Shown: positions 19,390-28,929 of the stretch, piece by piece
How the letters are laid out: every line of letters starts with the position of its first letter
Position numbering within the stretch: position 1 is the first letter of the stretch
Assembly (NCBI GenBank): GCA_938030705.1
Contig: CALHIR010000001.1
Location: forward strand, 124,001 to 188,000
Direction: 5' to 3'
Source of the DNA: Candidatus Poseidoniaceae archaeon
Lineage (GTDB): Archaea > Thermoplasmatota > Poseidoniia > Poseidoniales > Poseidoniaceae
Length of the DNA stretch: 64,000 nt
The notes under the pieces: model-generated
The model's input: the letters and a program-made list of their open reading frames with translations, nothing else
Database searches by the model: none
Told to the model about the DNA's origin: nothing
Program-made: the position numbers and the translations under genes

Positions 19390-20775
19390 TCAGTCGTCTT
19401 TCATCGAGCCCAAGTAATCGGGCAGGTCGACGCCGGCCATCTTGGCGACGTCGTGGACGGGCGGTAGGCTCTGGATGAGGGACGAAACAAAGTTCGAGGT
19501 TGCTCCACCTTCGCCGCCGTTGTTGCCGGAATCCCAAACGGTGATCTTGTCGATCTTGAGGTTGGCAATGGCTTCGGTTTGGCGAGCGACCAGTTCTTCG
19601 ATTTTCTCAACCATCAGGAGCGTGGCGGCAGCCTTGGCATCGCCGCCGGCACTTGCAACCAAGCGTGAGTATCCTTCTGCTTTGGCTTCAAGAACAGCTC
19701 GTTGACCTTCTGCTTCAGCATTGTAGGCGGCAAGGGTTGCGTCAGCCTGACCCCGGGCGATACGGCGTTGGCGTTCGGCTTCGGCTTCGGCTGCAATCTC
19801 TATTTGTTGCTTCGAGACTTCCTCACGAGCAATTTCCTCTGCACGAAGGCGTTGGCCTTCGAATTCGTACTGGGCTTTCTCGATTTCAACTTGGGCCTTG
19901 CGCTTAGCAACTTCCGAACGCTTGAGCGCCTCGGCTTCTTTCTCAGCGAGGTCGGCGTTGAAGCTGGCGATGTCGGCACGGGAGAGGTTTTCACCCTCAA
20001 CGGCCTTCGATTCCTGTTGTTGAACGAAAACACGTCGGTCGGCTTCTGCTTCTTTCTGACCCTTATCGGATTCTGCACGGTTTTTCGCCACCTGAATCTC
20101 ACGAGCGCGGTCGGCTTCTGCTTGACCGACGGCACCGTCTCGGGTAGCGTTGGCTCGGTCAACGTCGGCTGCGGCAATGGCTTGAGCGGCGGCCTTGGCA
20201 CCAATGGACTTGATGTAGTCAGCTTCGTCGGTGATGTCCGTGATGTTGACGTTGATGAGGTACAATCCAATCTTGTGCAGTTCGGTGTCCACGTTGTTGA
20301 CCACTTGGCTCAAGAAGGCTTCACGGTCGCCGTTGATCTCTTCGATGGTCAACGAAGCGACGGTCAGGCGAAGTTGCCCGAAAATGATCTCCTTGGCCAT
20401 GGCTTCGATGTCGGCGGGCTGAAGGCCGAGAAGGCGAACAGCGGCGTTTTGCATAATGGACGGTTTGGTATCAATACCAATGGTAAACGTCGACGGGACG
20501 TTGATACGAATGTTCTGTTGCGAAAGAGCGTGCTCAAGGTTGATGTTGATGGTCATCGGTTGGAGGTCCAAGAAGGCGTAGTTTTGGACCAGCGGCCACA
20601 CAATTTTTCCGCCACCGTGATAACACTGGGCTGCCCCTGCGCCCTTGGTATTACCGTAAACGACGAGGATTTTGTTCGCAGGTGCAAGTTTGTATCGGGA
20701 GGTCGCCACGTAAACTGTAGCGAGGACAATTCCAACAAACAGGGCGATGCCAATGAGAACGAGTGTCTCCATCAT
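19390..20775 (-). CDS. Flotillin-like SPFH membrane protein
   Basis: N-terminal TM, SPFH domain, long Ala/Glu/Arg coiled coil. Confidence 0.9.
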   Translation of the reverse strand: MMETLVLIGIALFVGIVLATVYVATSRYKLAPANKILVVYGNTKGAGAAQCYHGGGKIVWPLVQNYAFLDLQPMTININLEHALSQQNIRINVPSTFTIGIDTKPSIMQNAAVRLLGLQPADIEAMAKEIIFGQLRLTVASLTIEEINGDREAFLSQVVNNVDTELHKIGLYLINVNITDITDEADYIKSIGAKAAAQAIAAADVDRANATRDGAVGQAEADRAREIQVAKNRAESDKGQKEAEADRRVFVQQQESKAVEGENLSRADIASFNADLAEKEAEALKRSEVAKRKAQVEIEKAQYEFEGQRLRAEEIAREEVSKQQIEIAAEAEAERQRRIARGQADATLAAYNAEAEGQRAVLEAKAEGYSRLVASAGGDAKAAATLLMVEKIEELVARQTEAIANLKIDKITVWDSGNNGGEGGATSNFVSSLIQSLPPVHDVAKMAGVDLPDYLGSMKDD

Positions 20776-20821
20776 GAGTCAGCGACCAAGGTTCTCCTTT
20801 AAGAGAGTTAACACGGCGAAT

Positions 20822-21454
20822 TTATTCTTCTTGAGCCACGGCATCCGCAATACTGAGGGGTTTCACCACCAACGTTTCGGCCACGTTTCCGGTGACAATA
20901 ACGAACTTACCCGTCTCAATTTTCAGCGACTCATCTTCGGCCACTGCTTCACAGGTGCGCAAAGCGGATTGGAACTCGACCTGGACTTGGCCCGACTTAC
21001 CGGGCATGATGGTGCGATACACGGTGCCTTTGGCTCCAAGCGCTTGGCTGTGCACTACGGTACCATCGGTTTCCAATCCTGCAATGGCCTGGAAGACTTT
21101 GCCGACCATCCACATCGAGGCAAGACCCGTGATGGTTCCGGCTGCGATTGCAGGCAGGGCGCCGTAGTCGCCTTGTGATACAGCAAGGCCGAATATACCG
21201 AACATCATCATGAAACTGAGGAGGCCTTGAATGGTCAGCATGTGGAATACGCCTTCAGCGTCCATTTCAAAATTAACATCAAGGAACGGAATGGCATCAG
21301 CAATACCGTCCGCAACGCCACCGATCAACACCAAGGCGAAGTAGATGATGAAAAGGATGGTTCCAATCACGGCCATGGCGGCAAAAAAGACATCAATTCC
21401 CGAGATATCCCCGAGTCCAAAAAATTCCAAAATTGACGAAAATCCGAGTACCAT
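20822..21454 (-). CDS. NfeD/YqiJ-like membrane protein with OB-type C-terminal domain
   Basis: MVLGFSSILEFFGL start; TM helices then LGAKGTVYRTIMPGKSGQVQVEF; next to flotillin. Confidence 0.75.
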   Translation of the reverse strand: MVLGFSSILEFFGLGDISGIDVFFAAMAVIGTILFIIYFALVLIGGVADGIADAIPFLDVNFEMDAEGVFHMLTIQGLLSFMMMFGIFGLAVSQGDYGALPAIAAGTITGLASMWMVGKVFQAIAGLETDGTVVHSQALGAKGTVYRTIMPGKSGQVQVEFQSALRTCEAVAEDESLKIETGKFVIVTGNVAETLVVKPLSIADAVAQEE

Positions 21455-21455
21455 G

Positions 21456-21743
21456 CTACTTCCTCTTGTTCTTTCCTTGGTTCTTGCTCTCATCAATGTT
21501 CTGTTGTTTTTTTGCTGGTCGTATGTAAATGAAGTAGTAGTGCCCGTACACAACAGGGCCAAGTGAAGCTCCGACAAGGGCCCCAACCCCCCAAGCAGGA
21601 AGATTGAGGGCAACGCCGAAGAGCATCACCACCAAGAGGGAAATCAAAATGAAGGCTTTCTCAAATATCATCATGAAGATTGAGTCGTCTCGACTGTCAT
21701 TCACCCGCTCTTTGAGGATGAAAACTTCCATGAGGCCCGGCAT
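21456..21743 (-). CDS. Small membrane protein (95 aa)
   Basis: Two predicted TM helices, basic C-terminus; packed within the flotillin/NfeD gene string. Confidence 0.6.
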   Translation of the reverse strand: MPGLMEVFILKERVNDSRDDSIFMMIFEKAFILISLLVVMLFGVALNLPAWGVGALVGASLGPVVYGHYYFIYIRPAKKQQNIDESKNQGKNKRK

Positions 21744-21755
21744 GAGGGTCCACCC

Positions 21756-22070
21756 TCACAATGTGCCCAGAAGAATCTCGAAAATCACAATGATGAACAC
21801 GTAAAAACCTGCGATAAAGGCCACGGGCTGAGGGTTGTTCTCCGCCTCCATGGTCGACTTGCTCACCGTGTCGGTGAGTATGTTTCCGAAGGAAGTCTCG
21901 TAATCTTTCTCGTTTTTGTTTGACTGGTAGATGATGAACACCATGAAGGCGATGATGCCGCCCCAAGCCGTTCCAAAGACGCTGCCGAGGTTTTCCTGAA
22001 ATTCAGCCCACATTTTGAACGTCAAGTACGCTCCGAGCCCTGTGGTCATCAGTCCAACGGCCTTTCCCAT
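21756..22070 (-). CDS. Small membrane protein (104 aa)
   Basis: MGKAVGLMTTGLGAYLTFKMWAEFQ...; three predicted TM helices; the ORF-track start at 22235 would overlap aroE, so a later ATG is chosen. Confidence 0.6.
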   Translation of the reverse strand: MGKAVGLMTTGLGAYLTFKMWAEFQENLGSVFGTAWGGIIAFMVFIIYQSNKNEKDYETSFGNILTDTVSKSTMEAENNPQPVAFIAGFYVFIIVIFEILLGTL

Positions 22071-22151
22071 AGTGGAAGGGAGGTCCCACTCCCTCTTGAA
22101 GGTTGAGACGGCATTCGTCGCCTTTTTGTGTTGTGAACGCTTGGTGAGGCC

Positions 22152-23129
22152 ATGGCAGCAATTCGATACGGAATTGCAGGCCAACCTGTTGACCATAGCC
22201 TTTCGCCCCTGTTGGTCGCCTTGGTCGTCAATCATCTTGGCCTTCCCGTAGAGGAAAAAAACCTCAGAATGGAGCTTATTGATGCCTCGACCATCCCCGA
22301 TGCGTTTGCCTGGGGCTACGCGGGAACGGTTCCAGAATCGATTCCGTGGGCCTACACCAAATCGGTCTTCGGTAAATTCCGAACCAAAGCGTTGTTGAAT
22401 AAAGCGCTGGAGGCGGCCTCACAGGTTTCGGGAAGTCATCCAGTGCTGGAAGCAAAACGACCCGAACGCGTGCGCTCCCAGCCGGCGTTGATTGGCCTAC
22501 CCACCAGAATGTTTGACGAAGAGATTTGGGTGAACCTCACCGCACCACTCAAGCATCAACTTGATTCAGGCGCCGTGGTTGCTATCGATGACAGTATGGA
22601 GAACAAATGCGTCAACGCCTTGCGATGGGACGGACGAGGCTGGTGGTGTGCAGGGGTCGACGGTGAGGGCGTTTTGGAAGTCCTCCACCATCACGGCGTT
22701 GAGCCCCATGAACACGTTCTGGGTTTGGTCGGAGGCGGCGGGGCAGCTCGTTCAACAGCGACGGCATGGGCAGCGGCCGGAGGCCGCCTTCAACAATTGC
22801 CGAGTAAACGGCTGTTGGAAGAAGGCCCTTGGTCGGCACAAATGACGGAAGAAACGCCGACGGTGTTTGTTGATTTTGATGGGGCACTTGAGGAGCAGGG
22901 TGAAACGGTGGTCCTCAAATCAACCTACAGGCCGATGACCGGGTCCATGGATGAACGCGTGAAGGCCATCACCACCAAGGGTTTGGACGGACGCTGGCTT
23001 CTCGTTGCGCAACATCTGGCTTGCTGGCGCTATTTGTGGGCTCCTGAACGAGCAGAACAACTCCCTGACTTGGGGCTCCTTCTGACCCGATTGCTCGAAG
23101 CCGAATGTGTGCTCTCATCGTATACATGA
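22152..23129 (+). CDS. Shikimate dehydrogenase-like protein, divergent with internal insertion
   Basis: YGIAGQPVDHSLSPLLVALV, VNLTAPLKHQL, KCVNALRWDGRGWWCAGVDGEGV, LGLVGGGGAARS. Confidence 0.75.
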   Translation: MAAIRYGIAGQPVDHSLSPLLVALVVNHLGLPVEEKNLRMELIDASTIPDAFAWGYAGTVPESIPWAYTKSVFGKFRTKALLNKALEAASQVSGSHPVLEAKRPERVRSQPALIGLPTRMFDEEIWVNLTAPLKHQLDSGAVVAIDDSMENKCVNALRWDGRGWWCAGVDGEGVLEVLHHHGVEPHEHVLGLVGGGGAARSTATAWAAAGGRLQQLPSKRLLEEGPWSAQMTEETPTVFVDFDGALEEQGETVVLKSTYRPMTGSMDERVKAITTKGLDGRWLLVAQHLACWRYLWAPERAEQLPDLGLLLTRLLEAECVLSSYT

Positions 23130-23170
23130 ACGGAAAGACTCTTTGATGCACAGCCTTGACCACTGGATGA

Positions 23171-25933
23171 ATGATGAGCATGCTACGCCCTCACACGATG
23201 CTGACATTCGTAGTCATTCTTTCCCTCGCTTCACCCGCATTGGGTGCCATTTTGGAGGAGGATACCTCGTTTGAAGAAAGCCATGCAGGTGTGGATTTCC
23301 CCGTTGGTTGGACTGAATTCCGCCTCGATGGTCCGTTTTCTCCTGAAGTGAGGATGGTCTATCCCGCCATGTTTGAAGGTGAGGACAAGGACATGGCCGG
23401 CAACGGACCGTTTTCATGGCTGGTGTTCATTGGCGATTCAGGAGAATCCATTGACAGTTACACCTTGCTCACCGATGAACTGGTCAAACGGGGTTTTATT
23501 GTGGTCGTCACCCAACCGGTTTCCGACGAAACGGATGTTGAAGAGACGCTGGACTTGCTGACGACCCTTGTGGAAATCATGCAGCAACAAAACCAGACCA
23601 ACCTGCATGTCCTGGGCAGCGCCGACAACATCGATGTCGATCATTGGGCTGTATCCGGACATGGCTTGGGGGCTGCTGCTGCTTATCTTGCCTATCCGTT
23701 CTGGGGCCTCAGTCCAGGTTCTGAAACGGCCCATCCGCCCCGAGGCTTGTTTGGCCTTGGTCTTAATCTCGAGAGCCTTGAGGAAGACTTCGCTTGGTCG
23801 CAAGTTTCAACCCCTCATCTCCCAACGCCCAACACCGGTTTCTTCATCACCGGAACGGTGGATGAGGTCGCTCCCTCTCAGGAAACGATGGAACGTGTGG
23901 AGGCACATGGCGGCATGGCCTGGCATTGGATGCATTTGCTTGGAGCAAATCACTATCAATTCCAGGACAGTCAAAATTTCTTTGAGAGTGATGGCGACCC
24001 TACCATGAGTCAGTCTGCGCAGATTTCCATCACCGCTGACCACCTTGTCGCCTACTTGGATACGATTCTTCACGGCGACCATGAACGGTTCCGAACCGCC
24101 TTCAACCGGGCAGAAGGTCCGCGCACGGTCAGCGATTCAAATGCTTATGTCGATGAAGACTTGACGGCTGCCTCCTTCCTTCGATGGACATCACAAGACC
24201 TGAGCCACAACGCCTCGGCCGAGGTCAACGCAACCCAGACCCTCGGAATTCAACTCAACTGGACCCTTCGTGATGGGACGAATTTTTCTGAACTTCCCGC
24301 CGGCTGGGACGTCAACATCACCTGCGGATGGTTCAACGGTCCGTGGGAAACGGTAGCGTCGTTGTCTCCCAACGGCACGGCAGGGTGCGCTTATCCCATG
24401 GCGCCCGTCGCACCGGGTTTGCAAAAGGCATGGTTGCGTGTAGAAGTTGAGGGTGCCCCAAGCCTCTTCACGACGACGGTGATAAGGGAGAACACACCGA
24501 TTGAACTCATTTCGCCCAAGCCCGTCATCTACGTGGCCCAGCACGGTGAGAAAATCCTGAACGCATCGAGCATCGCTGTGGATCCCGACGGTCAACCCGT
24601 TCGTGTGATGAACGCCAGTCTCTCCGGTGTTGATGCCAACCATTTCGGATTGAGCATCGCTGAGGACGGATTGTCCCTGGTCGTCGTCCACGCTTTGGAC
24701 GAGGAGTGGCTTGGCGAATGCAATGTGGACGTCGTCTTGCGAAGCGATGGATTGGTGGTCGATGAAGCAACCACGCAGCTTCGGGTCGTTCTAACACCCG
24801 TTGATGATCCTCCCGTCAAGGACGGTACCATCCCAATTCAGGAAATGAACGAAGACGGGCCGAGTGTGACCTACAACCTTTTGGAGGTCGTTTCCGATCC
24901 GGAAGGGGAAGAACTCGATGTTCGGATTGGCGGTCAGAAAAGCGGGACGCAATCGCCTATTCTGTACAGCATTGAGGGTGAGCGAATCACCATCACGCCG
25001 TTGCCAGACCAATACGGAGCGACCGTCTTGCAAGCTTTGGTTTCCGATGGGGTAAATCCGTCCTTAATGTTGGAGATCCCGGTGGTGGTGAACCCGGTTA
25101 ACGACCCTGTGTTCGTCAACGCCTCTGCGTGGGAAAACTTGACAATGCTCGAGGATGACACCATGATGTTGGATTTGGGAGCGCTTGCTTACGATGTTGA
25201 TGGCGATCCGCTGACATGGACGCTTGAGGGCAATACGTCCGATGTTTCTGTGATTCAGGTCAACCAATCCATGGTGTTCACGCCAAGAATGGATTTCTTT
25301 GGCGTCATCGATGAAGTTTGGTTGAATGTCTCCGATGGTTCAACAACACACAGTCAGGTGCTCTCGCTCACTGTTCAACCTGTGGGCGACCTGCCGTTTG
25401 TCAGCATTGAGTCGGTGCAATTTCTGGGCGGCTCAACAGCCAATATGTACTGGTCGGTCGCTGATGTTGATGGCGTGGTGAGCACCGATGCAAATGTTTC
25501 TGTTGACAACGTGAAGGTGGAAGTGAATCATTCCTGTTTGACCAGTTCAAGCGGCGTTTACCAGTGCGTGACGCTCCTCCCCATCAACGGCGACCTTTCC
25601 ACTTCGAGGTACATCCAACTCGAAATTTACGATGCGGATTTGGACCGAAGTGTCCTCGCCACAGCCGTGTTTGATCCTTCCCTTGCCAACACCACCGATG
25701 ACGGGCAAAACGATGCAGGGCAGGACGAGACGGGTGGGCTCAACGGTGGATTGTTGTTGGGCGCTGGGTTTAGCTTCTTGGCCGTGCTCGTGGGCGCCGT
25801 CATGGTGTTCATGCGCAAGCAAAATGAACACCCAGAAGAGGTGTCGACTCAAGGCTTGGAAACGGTGGAAACGGAGGTTTCGAAGTCGGAAAACAGCGGT
25901 GGCCTCCTGGCTCGAGCCAACCGATTGAAGTGA
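23171..25933 (+). CDS. Secreted alpha/beta-hydrolase-fold protein fused to cadherin-like Ig repeats, C-terminal TM
   Basis: Signal peptide; WLVFIGDSGESIDSYTLLTDELVKRGFIVVV and VSGHGLGAAAAYLAYP; repeats VNPVNDPVFVNASAWENLTMLEDD; C-terminal TM. Confidence 0.75.
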   Translation: MMSMLRPHTMLTFVVILSLASPALGAILEEDTSFEESHAGVDFPVGWTEFRLDGPFSPEVRMVYPAMFEGEDKDMAGNGPFSWLVFIGDSGESIDSYTLLTDELVKRGFIVVVTQPVSDETDVEETLDLLTTLVEIMQQQNQTNLHVLGSADNIDVDHWAVSGHGLGAAAAYLAYPFWGLSPGSETAHPPRGLFGLGLNLESLEEDFAWSQVSTPHLPTPNTGFFITGTVDEVAPSQETMERVEAHGGMAWHWMHLLGANHYQFQDSQNFFESDGDPTMSQSAQISITADHLVAYLDTILHGDHERFRTAFNRAEGPRTVSDSNAYVDEDLTAASFLRWTSQDLSHNASAEVNATQTLGIQLNWTLRDGTNFSELPAGWDVNITCGWFNGPWETVASLSPNGTAGCAYPMAPVAPGLQKAWLRVEVEGAPSLFTTTVIRENTPIELISPKPVIYVAQHGEKILNASSIAVDPDGQPVRVMNASLSGVDANHFGLSIAEDGLSLVVVHALDEEWLGECNVDVVLRSDGLVVDEATTQLRVVLTPVDDPPVKDGTIPIQEMNEDGPSVTYNLLEVVSDPEGEELDVRIGGQKSGTQSPILYSIEGERITITPLPDQYGATVLQALVSDGVNPSLMLEIPVVVNPVNDPVFVNASAWENLTMLEDDTMMLDLGALAYDVDGDPLTWTLEGNTSDVSVIQVNQSMVFTPRMDFFGVIDEVWLNVSDGSTTHSQVLSLTVQPVGDLPFVSIESVQFLGGSTANMYWSVADVDGVVSTDANVSVDNVKVEVNHSCLTSSSGVYQCVTLLPINGDLSTSRYIQLEIYDADLDRSVLATAVFDPSLANTTDDGQNDAGQDETGGLNGGLLLGAGFSFLAVLVGAVMVFMRKQNEHPEEVSTQGLETVETEVSKSENSGGLLARANRLK

Positions 25934-27496
25934 TCACAAGGGAATATTGCCGTGTTTCTTGGGCGGCGACCATTCTCGCTTCGACTTCAAAATGTTCAGG
26001 GCGCGACACAGTCGGAGACGGCTTTCTTGTGGTTCAATGACATCGTCCAGCCAGCCGTTGCGGGCGGCGACGTAAGGGTCGCCGAACTTGGCCTTGTACT
26101 CATCGACAAGTCGCAGGCGAACGTTTTCTTTTTCTTCGTCGGGCACGGCACCAATTTCCCTTCGGTGAATGATGTTTACCGCCCCTTCTGCCCCCATGAC
26201 GGCGAGTTCTGCGGTGGGCCAAGCCACGTTGTAATCGCTTTGCAGGTGCTTGCACGACATGGCGAGGTAGGCGCCGCCGTAAGCCTTGCGAGTGACGAGG
26301 GTCAGTTTGGGTACGGTGGCCTCTGCGTAGGCAAACAGCAATTTTGCGCCGTGTCGAATGATGCCCCCCCATTCCTGAACGACACCCGGAAGGAAACCAG
26401 GGACGTCCTCAAAGGTTACAAGGGGGATGTTGAACGCATCGCAGGTGCGAATAAATCTCGCAGCTTTGATGGAAGCGTCAATATCCAAGCAACCCGCCAG
26501 TACTTTGGGTTGATTGCCTACCACGCCAACGGTGGCCCCGTTCATGCGAGCAAACCCGATGATGATGTTGTCGGCATAGGCAGCAAATAATTCCATGAAC
26601 GCCCCGTCGTCTACGATTTCTTCAACGACCCTGACCATGTCGTAAGGCTTGTTTGGATTGTCGGGCACGATGTCCTGAAGCGTCTCATTCAGGCGTGTTG
26701 GCGGGTCGCCCGTCACCATTTCCGGTGGGTCGGCCATGTTGTGGTCTGGAAGGTAGGAAAGCAACGTTGCGGCCAATTCGCAGGCGTCTTCTTCATCGTC
26801 TGCGATCAACGAGGCAATGCCAGAACGAGATGCGTGGAGGTTTGCGCCTCCGAGACCGGCAGCGTCAACTTCCCCGCTGATGACTTCCGGCGTTTCAAGA
26901 GGGGATGACAAGAAGAGTTGACCGTGCTCTTCACCCAAGATGGTAAAATCAGAGAGGGAGGCCGCCAGTGCCGAAACACCGACCACCGGTCCAAGGACGA
27001 TGCTGATCATCGGTATTCGGCCGCTGCATTGCACCAATCGGTCAAGCATTTCACCGGTACCTGCCAGTGCATTCACGCCGTCGTGGGCTCGCTGACCGCC
27101 GCCGTCCCACATGGCGATGAGCGGGGCTTTTGCTCGCTCTGCCATCTCAATGATCTTGGCGATTTTGAGGGCGTGCATCTCGCCCATGCTTCCGCCGTGG
27201 ACACTGAAATCTTGAGCGAAACAGTACACTCTTCGCCCCTCGATGGTGCCTTGGCCGGTGACCACGCCATCACCCAACGTTTGGTGGAGGAACATGTTGT
27301 GGTCGTCGGTACGGTGCGTGACAAAGGCATCAACCTCGAGAAAGGACCCTTCGTCGAGAAGGAGCCCAATGCGGTCTCGAGCGGTCCCTCGACCGCTTGA
27401 CCGAATGGCTTCTTGCCGCTTCAAACCTCCACCAAGCCGAGCGTTCTCACGCTTGGCACGAAGGTCTTCCAAAGCATCGTTGGCTTGGCTGTCCAC
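25934..27496 (-). CDS. Acyl-CoA (propionyl-CoA) carboxylase carboxyltransferase subunit
   Basis: TARDRIGLLLDEGSFLEVDAF, FAQDFSVHGGSMGEMHALKI, EDVPGFLPGVVQEWGGIIRHGAKLLFAYAEATVPKLTLVTRKAYGGAYLAM. Confidence 0.95.
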   Translation of the reverse strand: MDSQANDALEDLRAKRENARLGGGLKRQEAIRSSGRGTARDRIGLLLDEGSFLEVDAFVTHRTDDHNMFLHQTLGDGVVTGQGTIEGRRVYCFAQDFSVHGGSMGEMHALKIAKIIEMAERAKAPLIAMWDGGGQRAHDGVNALAGTGEMLDRLVQCSGRIPMISIVLGPVVGVSALAASLSDFTILGEEHGQLFLSSPLETPEVISGEVDAAGLGGANLHASRSGIASLIADDEEDACELAATLLSYLPDHNMADPPEMVTGDPPTRLNETLQDIVPDNPNKPYDMVRVVEEIVDDGAFMELFAAYADNIIIGFARMNGATVGVVGNQPKVLAGCLDIDASIKAARFIRTCDAFNIPLVTFEDVPGFLPGVVQEWGGIIRHGAKLLFAYAEATVPKLTLVTRKAYGGAYLAMSCKHLQSDYNVAWPTAELAVMGAEGAVNIIHRREIGAVPDEEKENVRLRLVDEYKAKFGDPYVAARNGWLDDVIEPQESRLRLCRALNILKSKREWSPPKKHGNIPL

Positions 27497-27534
27497 GGTT
27501 CAAGCACGTCCGACTCGGTTTTTGATTCAAACGC

Positions 27535-28890
27535 TTATTCCCACAAGGTTGTTCGGTGTTCACCACACAAGTTTGTGGCAAGAGCCTTCTTGATGTCCAT
27601 GTTTTGTGATAGCACCCAGTGCAACTTTGCTGTCATGGCTTCAGGTGTTGAATTGATGCCGTGCCCGAGGAGGCCCATCGCTTGCTGTTTGCGACCTTTG
27701 GAATAGACGTTCATGTCCACGGGGCCGTGAATGCATTGATTCACGATCAGGACAGGTAATTCTCTGTTGACACATCGGGTCAGGGCTCGCCACAGCAGTG
27801 CGTTTTCAGGAGCGTCGTTCTGCGGGTCATCGATGGGAAGATGGCCAAGACCGGTCCCGTGGATGATCACGCCTTGAACACCGGTGTTCACCACGGCTTC
27901 GATTTGTTCGGCGTACAGCCATGGGCCTGCGATGAATTGGGCAAAGCGTTGTCCTGGCTCGTAGGTCGTGGGACGTTCTGCAATCGGTCGTTCATCCGAT
28001 TCTTCTCTGGCTTTTTCGTACCATGGAAGACATGTGTTCGTGAATCCGTCGGGGGAGAGGGACACTTTGGCGAGCGGTTGTCCGTTGACGGCTTGGAAAG
28101 CATCTCGCCGAGTGGAGTGCATTTTACGAACGGCAAGTCCCGAATGAACCGCCATCACTCCATCGCTTTGGCCATCGTGCATCACGAGGGAGACGGCATC
28201 GCCTGAATCGCCGATGGGAAGCGGCCCGGTGGCGGCCCAGTGAACCGCTGCCAGCAGGTTCTCCGTGGCGTCAGATGAACCTCGGTCACTCGAGCGTTGG
28301 GATCCCACCATGACGATGGGGCCAGCGGGGCGCGTTCCTTTGCCAGCAAAAGCGAAGTTCAACGCTGAAGAGGTGATGTGAAGGGTGTCGGTTCCGTGAG
28401 CGATAACCACACCCCGACAACCGTCTGCAAAGGCATCGGCGCAAGCATTGGCCATGATGTTCCAGTGATGCGGGCGAAGGTCATCGCTGAACATGTTGCC
28501 AATTTTGACGGCATCCAAACGAGCGATTTGAGCGAGTTCGGGGATGGCGTCAAGCATTTCTTCCGGCTCGAATCTAGCCTCAACGGCCCCGGTGGCGTAG
28601 TCCACTTTGGAGGCGATGGTTCCACCGGTGTGAATGAGTCGGACCCTTGGGAGTGCGTCATCTTCGGGTGGCCGATGAAGGTCGCTGCCTTTGGTTGATT
28701 GAACTGCTTCCAGTTCTTCCCATTCTTGCACGGCTTCGGCAGGATAGGAGACATTGTACCCGTTGTCAAGTTTGATGGAGACGTGTTGCGGAGCGGCTGG
28801 AGGCAGCACAAGGCCCACATGTTCCACCGTTTCGTTGTGGGTGGAAACACGCGCTTTGATGCGAAGCCCGGGTTCTGGAAGTTCCACCAT
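27535..28890 (-). CDS. gatD: Glutamyl-tRNA(Gln) amidotransferase subunit D
   Basis: RVRLIHTGGTIASKVDYATGAVEARF, VIAHGTDTLHITSSAL, VMVGSQRSSDRGSSDATENLLAA, GTGLGHLP. Confidence 0.93.
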   Translation of the reverse strand: MVELPEPGLRIKARVSTHNETVEHVGLVLPPAAPQHVSIKLDNGYNVSYPAEAVQEWEELEAVQSTKGSDLHRPPEDDALPRVRLIHTGGTIASKVDYATGAVEARFEPEEMLDAIPELAQIARLDAVKIGNMFSDDLRPHHWNIMANACADAFADGCRGVVIAHGTDTLHITSSALNFAFAGKGTRPAGPIVMVGSQRSSDRGSSDATENLLAAVHWAATGPLPIGDSGDAVSLVMHDGQSDGVMAVHSGLAVRKMHSTRRDAFQAVNGQPLAKVSLSPDGFTNTCLPWYEKAREESDERPIAERPTTYEPGQRFAQFIAGPWLYAEQIEAVVNTGVQGVIIHGTGLGHLPIDDPQNDAPENALLWRALTRCVNRELPVLIVNQCIHGPVDMNVYSKGRKQQAMGLLGHGINSTPEAMTAKLHWVLSQNMDIKKALATNLCGEHRTTLWE

Positions 28891-28929
28891 GAAAACAAGC
28901 AGGAGGAGTCGCCTCATGAATCAATCGCT

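Noticed and set aside
19702-20802. 366-aa plus-strand ORF opposite flotillin
   Set aside because: Exact antisense of a clear flotillin; its length reflects the Ala/Glu/Arg codon periodicity of the coiled coil, with no recognisable motifs
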